From JBEKCP01 sp050014815 (GTDB lineage Bacteria > Planctomycetota > Planctomycetia > Pirellulales > Thermoguttaceae), in the NCBI GenBank assembly GCA_050014815.1, contig JBEKCP010000430.1, forward strand, positions 1-10,088: a stretch of 10,088 bases of DNA, in the 5' to 3' direction. Of the stretch, positions 1-5,232 are shown in pieces. The position numbers and the translations under genes are program-made. Each line of letters begins with the position of its first letter. Position 1 is the stretch's first letter. The notes under the pieces were generated by a model. That model saw only the letters and a program-made list of their open reading frames with translations. It made no database searches and had not been told where the DNA came from.

Positions 1-899
1 ACGGTAACATTCACATTCGTGGTGGGGCCGGTGCCATCGCCCGAACCGCTGCCGTCTCCAGTGCCGGTGCCCGTGCCCGAACCGGTGCCGGCGCCGTCGC
101 CCGTTCCGGAGCCGCCGCCCACCGTAACGTTGACGTTCGTGCCGCCGCCTGCGCCACTCGCCACGCCGCCGTGACCGCCGCCGTGGCCAACAACCACTCC
201 CCCTCCATGGTCGCCGCCAACAACTACACCCCGGCCGCGATCCACGACGTAGTCCGGCCCGCGGTCAATGAGGTAGTCAGGGCGGTCAACGATGTAATCT
301 CGGCCGCGATCGACAACGTAATCTCGGCCGCGATCGACAATGTAGTCCGGCCCGCGATCGACGATATAATCCCGGCCGCGATCCACAACGACCGGCCGAT
401 CACGCACGGCGAACGGGTCCGGGGCAATGATCGTCGGCCTCGTCTCGATCACCGGCCGGGGCGCGACATAGGTGGGCTGGGCACGCACGATGGGCATTAC
501 GGTGAACAGGGGCTCGCGGTGCCCGAGGCCGTCGAGATACATCCCGACGAGGCTGCCCCAAGAGCCTTCGAAGATCACCGACGAGCGGCCGTCGTTCCAG
601 CCCCATTGCTCGCCGACTTCATCGCCGCGCTCATTGACGACGCGGAACTTGTGCTTTTTCTCGGCCTCCGCCGTCGCGTTGAAATGGACGACGATGTGCA
701 AGTATTTCTGCGGCCCCGCTTCGGCGGCCGCGGCCGGGCCGGGCCGCGCCTCGTTGAGCCTGGTAACGTCCGTAAACAAGTTGTTGATGTGCCACGGCGG
801 AAGAGTCACGGTCCTCGTGCTCAAGTCCGCGGCCATCGCCAACGACGCAGCCAACAGGAAGAACGCCGCACCTGCCAGTAATGACCTGCCGCTTCTCAT
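1..899 (-). CDS. Exported repeat-containing protein, C-terminus beyond window
   Basis: Reading leftward from the ATG at 899 there are 299 codons without a stop, and the frame is still open at base 1, so the gene is cut by the window edge. Residues 1-24 form a signal peptide: basic start (R2, R5), an Ala/Leu/Phe-rich core, and a likely cut after ASLAMA or AMAA. Residues 25-165 look globular, with a mixed hydrophobic/charged stretch (KYLHIVVHF, then a WGW/SWG region). Residues 172-226 are seven tandem units of about eight residues with consensus V-D-R-G-(R/P)-D-Y-(I/V). After this comes a Gly/His-rich stretch, then TNVNVTV, a Gly/Thr/Ser/Asp linker, and TNVNVTV again. AGGAG lies 7 nt before the ATG and fixes the start. 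It is divergent from moxR. I do not recognise a family. Export to the periplasm or surface is likely; a structural or adhesive role is only a guess. Confidence 0.82.
   Translation of the reverse strand, partial: MRSGRSLLAGAAFFLLAASLAMAADLSTRTVTLPPWHINNLFTDVTRLNEARPGPAAAAEAGPQKYLHIVVHFNATAEAEKKHKFRVVNERGDEVGEQWGWNDGRSSVIFEGSWGSLVGMYLDGLGHREPLFTVMPIVRAQPTYVAPRPVIETRPTIIAPDPFAVRDRPVVVDRGRDYIVDRGPDYIVDRGRDYVVDRGRDYIVDRPDYLIDRGPDYVVDRGRGVVVGGDHGGGVVVGHGGGHGGVASGAGGGTNVNVTVGGGSGTGDGAGTGSGTGTGTGDGSGSGDGTGPTTNVNVT
222..386 (-). repeat. Seven tandem 24-bp coding repeats (DRGxDY units)
   Basis: On the minus strand, units of 24 bp begin at 386, 362, 338, 314, 290, 269 and 245. They encode VDRGRDYI, VDRGPDYI, VDRGRDYV, VDRGRDYI, VDRPDYL (one codon short), IDRGPDYV and a diverged last unit, VDRGRGVV. 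The third and fourth units differ at only two bases, which suggests recent duplication. The motif alternates acidic, basic and aromatic residues and is probably an extended or beta-type repeat. Confidence 0.85.
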
Positions 900-906
900 C
901 CCCGTG

Positions 907-911
907 CTCCT
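907..911 (-). promoter_or_regulatory. Shine-Dalgarno site of the exported repeat protein
   Basis: The minus strand reads AGGAG, 7 nt before the ATG at 899. It supports this start over an upstream in-frame codon and shows that the gene is real although its stop lies outside the window. Confidence 0.75.
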
Positions 912-1230
912 TATTCGTATTCACATGATTGTAAAAACCCGCCAGGACTCCCGGCGCGGTCGTTTGCTCACACGCCAATCCACACTGTCTAGCGTAGCAA
1001 TCTCCTCGCGAATTTGCAATAAGGCCGCCCCGGCAAATATCGCCCACTCCCGAAATGTCAGCGGAGCGGGCGGACCGGTCGCCCCACTTCACCATCGTTA
1101 TACCGCCGGACAATTATTCCCCAGGATGGCCGGAAGGCCAGAAAAATCGTGGCAGGGTAGTCCGGGTCTGGTAGGCTGGGTAATATGGATAATATAGAGA
1201 TGAGTCTGGCACCAGCTATTCGTGGGCAAA

Positions 1231-1294
1231 CACTAGCCCGAAGCGCAAGCGAGGGAGTGGGAACCGTTACCCTCGCTTGCGCGTCGGGCTAGTG
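1231..1294. repeat. 25-bp near-perfect inverted repeat
   Basis: The left arm at 1231-1255 begins CACTAGCCCG and ends GCGCAAGCGAGGG. The right arm at 1270-1294 is its reverse complement except for one base (24 of 25 match). The loop is 14 nt. There is no T-run after either arm, and both flanking genes point away from it, so it is a poor candidate for a terminator of either gene. The arm resembles a dispersed sequence I associate with planctomycete genomes; this recollection is unverified. Confidence 0.85.
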
Positions 1295-1366
1295 TCGAAA
1301 ACCCGCCCCGGATGCGTTGCGCGTGAATAATCCGGGCTGGGTGCTAAGTGCGGTGCCATCAGAACC

Positions 1367-1395
1367 TTGACCAACTCTCGATCCGGTGTGATACT
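1367..1395 (+). promoter_or_regulatory. Sigma70-type promoter upstream of moxR
   Basis: TTGACC at 1367-1372 and GATACT at 1390-1395 are separated by exactly 17 nt. This would put transcription start near 1402 and give a 5' leader of about 40 nt before the moxR ATG. It is the only good promoter-like pair I found before the five-gene run, so it probably serves most of it. Confidence 0.55.
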
Positions 1396-1442
1396 GCCGA
1401 GACATTAGCAGTGCGAGGCCTTTCGACGAAGGGATCCATTCG

Positions 1443-2432
1443 ATGAGTACCGTCCGTGCAAATGAACAGGTCCTGGCGGGCTTTCACGACGACTTCGACG
1501 CCTTGCGCCGCGAGGTGGCCAAGATCGTGGTCGGGCAGCCCCAGGTGATCGACGGGGTGTTGGTCGCGGCCGTGGCCGGCGGGCACGTCCTGGTCGAGGG
1601 CGTGCCGGGCGTCGGCAAGACGGTCCTGGTCGAGACGCTCTCCGACGTGCTCCAACTCACCTCGAACCGCATCCAGTTCACGCCCGACCTGATGCCGTCC
1701 GACCTGCTGGGCACGTACGTCGTGATGGAGTCGGCGCAGGGCCGGCGGACGTTCGAGTTCCAGCAGGGGCCGATCTTTGCGAACCTGATCCAGGCCGACC
1801 ACATCAACCGCGGCACGCCCAAGACGCAGTCGGCCCTGTTGCAGGCGATGGAGGGCGAGGTGATCGCCATGGGGCACGAGGAATTCCACCTGCCGCAGCC
1901 GTTCTTCGTCATGGCCACGCAGAACCCGTTGGAGATGGAAGGGACCTTCCCGCTGCCCGAGCCCGAGCTGGACCGGTTCTTCTTCAAGCTCCTGGCCCCG
2001 CGGCCCACCGGAGCCGAGATCGAGGCCGTGCTGGACCGGACGACCGAAGGGCTGCCGCCGGAGACCCGCGCCCTGATCGACGGGAAGCGGCTCTTGGAGA
2101 TGCGGGATATCGCCCGCACCGTGATGCTCAATCCGGCCCTGCGGCACTGGGTGGTCGGCCTGGTGACGGCGACGCACCCCGACGGCGAGTCGGCGCCGGA
2201 GCCGATCCGCCGCTACGTCCGTTACGGGGCCGGCGTCCGGGCAGCCCAGGCGATGGTCCTGGGGGCCAAGATCCTCGCCGCGGCCGACGGCCGCTCCGAA
2301 GTGGCCCGGGAAGACCTCGCCCGCCTGGTCCTGCCGGCCCTGCGTCACCGCGTGCAACTGAACTTCGAGGGCCAGGCGGAGAACGTCTCCCCGGACGGGC
2401 TGGTGGAGAGCGTGGTTGCGGCGGTGAAGTAA
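1443..2432 (+). CDS. moxR: MoxR-family AAA+ ATPase
   Basis: A 329-aa protein of normal MoxR length. MoxR ATPases are cytoplasmic ring-forming chaperones thought to remodel or activate VWA-domain partners, which follow directly here. Visible motifs: Walker A GVPGVGKT at residues 53-60; FTPDLMPSDLLGT at 79-91; sensor 1 in ATQNP at 158-162; EGTFPLPEPELDRF at 166-179, which carries the family's arginine-finger segment; and the C-terminal lid with RYGAGVRAAQAM. Walker B is unusual: the family's DEINR reads DHINR at residues 119-123 (codon CAC at 1800-1802), so the usual catalytic glutamate is His. The start is the ATG at 1443, with GAAGGGA ending 8 nt upstream. The DUF58 gene lies 259 nt downstream across repeat DNA. 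Family assignment is very secure; ATPase activity is open because of the Walker B change. Confidence 0.95.
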   Translation: MSTVRANEQVLAGFHDDFDALRREVAKIVVGQPQVIDGVLVAAVAGGHVLVEGVPGVGKTVLVETLSDVLQLTSNRIQFTPDLMPSDLLGTYVVMESAQGRRTFEFQQGPIFANLIQADHINRGTPKTQSALLQAMEGEVIAMGHEEFHLPQPFFVMATQNPLEMEGTFPLPEPELDRFFFKLLAPRPTGAEIEAVLDRTTEGLPPETRALIDGKRLLEMRDIARTVMLNPALRHWVVGLVTATHPDGESAPEPIRRYVRYGAGVRAAQAMVLGAKILAAADGRSEVAREDLARLVLPALRHRVQLNFEGQAENVSPDGLVESVVAAVK

Positions 2433-2439
2433 TTGCAGG

Positions 2440-2494
2440 TTGCAGAATGAAGAATGAAAAATGCAAAATGTAAAATGTAAAATGTAAAATGAAG
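2440..2494 (+). repeat. Heptamer array (GTAAAAT units), left arm
   Basis: This begins just after the moxR stop. Degenerate units (GAATGAA) lead into GCAAAAT followed by three GTAAAAT units, a 7-nt period. The strand is purine-rich and AT-rich in otherwise GC-rich DNA. Its reverse complement resembles the second array at 2598-2690, so the two form an imperfect inverted pair around about 100 bp of ordinary GC-rich sequence. Confidence 0.8.
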
Positions 2495-2597
2495 AGGCCG
2501 GCCGTTGCCGGTTGATCGCCTCACGATGTGCCACGCATGCCTCTCGACTGCCACTGCTCTTTCCGCGCCGCCGCGGTGCCCGTTCGATTTCCGGTTC

Positions 2598-2690
2598 TCA
2601 ATCTCCAATTTGCATTTTTCAATTTGCATTTTTCAATTTGCATTTTGCATTTTGCATTCTGCATTCTGCAATTTTCAATCTTCGATCTGA
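2598..2690 (+). repeat. Heptamer array (GCATTTT / GCATTCT units), right arm
   Basis: Two 14-nt units TTTGCATTTTTCAA are followed by GCATTTT, GCATTTT, GCATTCT, GCATTCT and a degenerate tail, so the period is 7 (or 14) nt. The array ends within about 10 nt of the DUF58 ATG at 2692 and occupies the place where a ribosome-binding site would be. Confidence 0.85.
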
Positions 2691-2691
2691 C

Positions 2692-3621
2692 ATGCCCACG
2701 CCCTCCGACCTCCTCACGCGCCTCCACTACCTCGCGCTGGTCTCCCGGCGGATGGGCGGCAGCCCGCTTCTGGCCGCGGCCCGAAAAAAACTCCCCGGCG
2801 GCGGGACGGAAGTGACGGGCTATCGCGACTACGCGCCGGGCGACGATTGGCGGCAGATCCACTGGACCTGGTGCGCACGCCGGGACGAGATGCTGGTGAA
2901 GATCTTCGAGGGCGAGGCCGATCGGCACGTCTATCTCCTGCTGGATTGCTCGCCGAGCATGGGGTTCGGCCGGCCGCCGAAACTCCAGCTCGCCCGCCGC
3001 ATCGCCGCGGCCCTGGGGTACGTGTCGCTCATGAACATGGACGGCCTGGGCGTGGCGGCCTTCGCCCAAACGCTCCTGGCCGACCTGCCGACGGTGCACC
3101 ACGTGTCCCGGTTCAAGCGGCTTGCGGAGTTCCTCGACGATTTGGCGCCCGCCGGGGCACCCGCTTGCGGGTCGCGGACGAACCTGGCCCGGTCGGTCGA
3201 GGCCCTCGTGCGGCGGTTCCCGCGGCCGGGGCCGGTCGTGGTCCTGAGCGACCTCTACGACCCCGAGGGCTTCCATCGCGGACTGGACCTGCTGCGATAC
3301 TCGGGTTACGAACCGCGGCTGGTACACCTGGTGGATCCCGAGGATGCCCGGACCGACCTCCTCGGCGACCTGGAGCTTGTGGACGCGGAATCGCAATCGG
3401 CCCGAGAGGTGACGGTGACGGGCCGGGCGGCGCGGCGGTATCGGGCGCTCGTGGCCGAGTTCCACGGCCGCGTGGCCGACTACGTCCGGCGCTGCGGCAT
3501 GGCGTGGATGCGATTCCCCTGCGACATGGCGGAAGACGAGGTCCTCTTGCGGGCGCTCGGCGCACGGCGGGGGAGCGAAAAAGCCCCCCGACTGCGTCGG
3601 GGGGATCGGAGTGCGCCATGA
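2692..3621 (+). CDS. DUF58 domain protein with VWA-like fold
   Basis: A 309-aa protein of the short, soluble DUF58 type, with no N-terminal membrane helices. The DUF58 signature is YAPGDDWRQIHW at residues 47-58. A VWA-like core follows with a MIDAS: D85, S87 and S89 in DCSPSM, T163 in SRTNL, and D187 in LSDLYD. DUF58 proteins are encoded beside MoxR ATPases and are thought to be their partners; no biochemical activity is established for most. The ATG at 2692 is chosen because MPTPSDLLTRLHYLAL matches the usual DUF58 N-terminus, while the upstream in-frame TTG at 2512 would add 60 residues of translated repeat. There is no Shine-Dalgarno site. The C-terminal tail from about 298 is encoded by a GC-rich palindrome and looks non-conserved. 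The stop overlaps the next start (ATGA), indicating coupled translation. Confidence 0.92.
   Translation: MPTPSDLLTRLHYLALVSRRMGGSPLLAAARKKLPGGGTEVTGYRDYAPGDDWRQIHWTWCARRDEMLVKIFEGEADRHVYLLLDCSPSMGFGRPPKLQLARRIAAALGYVSLMNMDGLGVAAFAQTLLADLPTVHHVSRFKRLAEFLDDLAPAGAPACGSRTNLARSVEALVRRFPRPGPVVVLSDLYDPEGFHRGLDLLRYSGYEPRLVHLVDPEDARTDLLGDLELVDAESQSAREVTVTGRAARRYRALVAEFHGRVADYVRRCGMAWMRFPCDMAEDEVLLRALGARRGSEKAPRLRRGDRSAP
3584..3604 (-). terminator. Hairpin, intrinsic-terminator-like on the minus strand
   Basis: CCCCCCGAC at 3584-3592 pairs perfectly with GTCGGGGGG at 3596-3604 around a TGC loop. AAAAA stands just to its left, so on the minus strand the stem is followed by GC and TTTTT, the form of an intrinsic terminator against antisense transcription. 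On the plus strand it has no T-run and codes for the end of the DUF58 protein. It ends 13 nt before the next start and could affect access to that ribosome-binding site. Confidence 0.5.
3608..3611 (+). promoter_or_regulatory. Shine-Dalgarno site of the BatA-like gene
   Basis: GGAG ends 6 nt before the ATG at 3618. It supports this start within a reading frame that stays open far upstream through the DUF58 gene, where it is only an out-of-frame shadow. Confidence 0.6.
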
Positions 3622-5231
3622 CCTTCGCACATCCGCTGGCATTCTGGCTGGTGCTGGTCGCGATCCCCGTCGTGATCCTGTATATGCGGCGGGTCGGCCT
3701 CGACCGCCGGACCGTGGCGACCGGTATGTTCTGGGAGCAAGTGTTTGAGGAACAGCGGGCACGGACCCGTTGGCAGCGGTGGCGGAACAAGGTCTCGCTG
3801 GCAGTCGAGCTTCTGCTGGTGGCGATCGGGACGCTGGCGGCGGCCGGCCCGCAGATCCCCCGGCCCGAGCTCGTCGTTCTTGTCATCGACAACTCGGCCA
3901 GCATGGACGCCACCGACGTGGCGCCCTCACGGCTGGCCGCGGCCAAGGCGTATGCCCACCGGCTGATCGACGCCCTTGGGCCGGACGACCAGATGGCGGT
4001 GCTCACCGCGGGCGGCACGCCCACTGTCGTGTCCATCGCCGACAGCGACCGCGCACAGTTGCGGGCGGCCATTGACTCGATTCAGCCAAAGAGCGCCCTA
4101 GCGTCAATGGCGGCGGCACTGCGGGTCGCCGAGGCCTTTCCGGTGTCGCCCGGTGCGACGCGCCGGATCGTGGTCCTCAGCGACGGCTGCTTCGCCGACG
4201 CCGCTGCGCTATCGGCCCAGCACGGCTTCGAGCTCGTCCGTTTCGGCACGCCTGCCCCGAATACGGCCATCACGCGATGGACGGTCCGCCGCGGCATGGC
4301 CGATCCCCGCGAGTGCCAGGTCCTGGCCGAGACGCGGAATTACTCGCCCCGATCGGCCGAATGCCAATTGGTGGTGGCGATGGAGGGCCGGCCGATCGAC
4401 ACGGTACACGTCTCGATGCCCCCCAATGGCCGATGGCAGCAGGTCTTTTCGATGACCACCTCGGCGGGCGGGACGCTCACCGCGCGGCTCGGTCCACCGG
4501 ACGCGTACCGGGCCGATAACTTCGCGATCGTGTACCTACCGCCGGCGCCGACGTACCGGATTCAATATACAGCAGCCGGTACTCAGTACCCAGTACTCAG
4601 TACTCAGTACTCAGTACTCAGTACCCGGGGCTCGCCACCCAGTCCCCTCTTCCGCGCCCTCTTGGCCAATCCGCTGGTCGAGATTGTCGATGCAAAGGCC
4701 GCGGACGGCCGGCGAGATGCCGGCCCAAGCGTTTCTATCCAGGTGGCGCGGCTGGCCGAGGACTCGCCAATCCTGGCCGGAGTGAGCATAGTGGACGTGT
4801 ACTTGGGCGGCGCGAAGCCCTTGGAACTGACCGAGGCTGCCAAAACCCATGCCCGGCCGCTGCTTTGGATGGCCGACGGCACGCCGCTGGGCTACGCCAT
4901 CGAGCGGCCGGAGGGCCGGGTGGTCGTGCTGTGCGGCAGCCTGGCCGAGAGCAACCTCGCCATGCAGACGGCGTTTCCGATCTTCGTGACCAATGCCCTC
5001 GATTGGCTGGCCGCCCCACCCGTACGGGCGGAGCGCGACCAAAAGCCCGCCGGCTGCGTCGGCGCGATCACCCCTAGCCTCGACCTCCGCGCCCCGGCCG
5101 ACCTGGGCGTCGATCCGGACTCGGCGGTCATCCGCCAGCCGCGGCCGCCGGCGCGGCTCTGGCCGGCAGTGCTGGTGTTTGCGATCCTTATGATGGAGTG
5201 GTGCCTGTATCAGCGGCGATGGATGAGCTGA
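3618..5231 (+). CDS. BatA-like membrane protein with VWA domain
   Basis: A 537-aa inner-membrane protein. The N-terminus (FAHPLAFWLVLVAIPVVILY, about residues 3-22) matches the aerotolerance-regulator/BatA N-terminal family, and a second helix lies at about 59-77. The VWA domain follows: MIDAS D91, S93 and S95 in DNSASM, and D189 in LSDG. The canonical MIDAS threonine is not obvious; a Ser/Ala-rich stretch (KSALASM) sits in its place. The rest is beta-rich and ends with a helix at about 514-532 (WPAVLVFAILMMEW) and a short basic tail. Residues 321-336 (TQYPVLSTQYSVLST) are encoded by a 7-nt tandem array and look like an in-frame insertion. The ATG at 3618 overlaps the DUF58 stop by 4 nt. Such proteins are probable MoxR partners; the substrate is unknown. 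Confidence 0.9.
   Translation: MTFAHPLAFWLVLVAIPVVILYMRRVGLDRRTVATGMFWEQVFEEQRARTRWQRWRNKVSLAVELLLVAIGTLAAAGPQIPRPELVVLVIDNSASMDATDVAPSRLAAAKAYAHRLIDALGPDDQMAVLTAGGTPTVVSIADSDRAQLRAAIDSIQPKSALASMAAALRVAEAFPVSPGATRRIVVLSDGCFADAAALSAQHGFELVRFGTPAPNTAITRWTVRRGMADPRECQVLAETRNYSPRSAECQLVVAMEGRPIDTVHVSMPPNGRWQQVFSMTTSAGGTLTARLGPPDAYRADNFAIVYLPPAPTYRIQYTAAGTQYPVLSTQYSVLSTRGSPPSPLFRALLANPLVEIVDAKAADGRRDAGPSVSIQVARLAEDSPILAGVSIVDVYLGGAKPLELTEAAKTHARPLLWMADGTPLGYAIERPEGRVVVLCGSLAESNLAMQTAFPIFVTNALDWLAAPPVRAERDQKPAGCVGAITPSLDLRAPADLGVDPDSAVIRQPRPPARLWPAVLVFAILMMEWCLYQRRWMS
4578..4625 (+). repeat. In-frame CAGTACT heptamer array inside the BatA-like gene
   Basis: GGTACT is followed by CAGTACC, four CAGTACT units and CAGTACC, giving 48 bp of 7-nt units. 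Each full unit holds the palindrome AGTACT, so the array can pair with itself. Because 48 is a multiple of 3 and no frame gives a stop here, the gene stays open and gains a peptide with a 7-residue period (TQYSVLS). Base composition differs clearly from the flanking GC-rich codons. Confidence 0.9.
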
Positions 5232-5232
5232 A

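Larger units (their letters stand above)
900..1442. other. Divergent intergenic region
   Basis: This is about 540 bp between the leftward exported-protein gene and rightward moxR. Short open frames on both strands have no protein-like composition and no convincing start. It contains the Shine-Dalgarno site of the leftward gene, a 25-bp inverted repeat at 1231-1294, and a promoter-like pair at 1367-1395. A TACAAT hexamer at 928-933 (minus strand) could be a -10 element for the leftward gene, but no matching -35 was found. The rest shows nothing I can name. Confidence 0.7.
2433..2691. other. Repeat-filled spacer between moxR and DUF58 gene
   Basis: A 259-bp spacer with AT-rich arrays at both ends and about 100 bp of GC-rich sequence between them (2495-2597). 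Open frames cross it, but they translate the arrays into low-complexity Phe/Cys/Ile/Leu strings and are not credible genes. I see no separate promoter or T-tract terminator. Whether moxR and the DUF58 gene share a transcript cannot be decided from sequence. Confidence 0.7.

Noticed and set aside
171..881. Plus-strand open frame of 236 codons
   Set aside because: It is the complement of the exported repeat protein, whose minus-strand frame has a signal peptide, a ribosome-binding site and regular coding repeats.
928..933. TACAAT as a -10 element for the leftward exported-protein gene
   Set aside because: No acceptable -35 hexamer lies 16-18 nt upstream on the minus strand, so I did not list it as a promoter.
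631..1113. Minus-strand frame of 160 codons crossing the intergenic region
   Set aside because: It overlaps the signal-peptide gene in another frame, lacks a ribosome-binding site and has no recognisable features.
1359..2534. Minus-strand open frame of 391 codons over moxR
   Set aside because: The opposite strand encodes a textbook MoxR protein. This frame is rich in Arg/His/Gly from GC-rich codon complement and has no motifs.
2505..2690. Small plus-strand frame rich in Phe, Cys, Ile and Leu
   Set aside because: It is translation of the heptamer array; the hydrophobic pattern comes from the repeat and is not a membrane protein.
2440..2690. CRISPR array
   Set aside because: The units are 7 nt and contiguous, with no spacers of unique sequence, and there are no cas genes.
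2847..3617. Upstream extension of the BatA-like reading frame
   Set aside because: It lies entirely over the DUF58 gene in another frame and has low-complexity Arg/Gly/Pro composition. The real start at 3618 has a ribosome-binding site and the BatA N-terminus.
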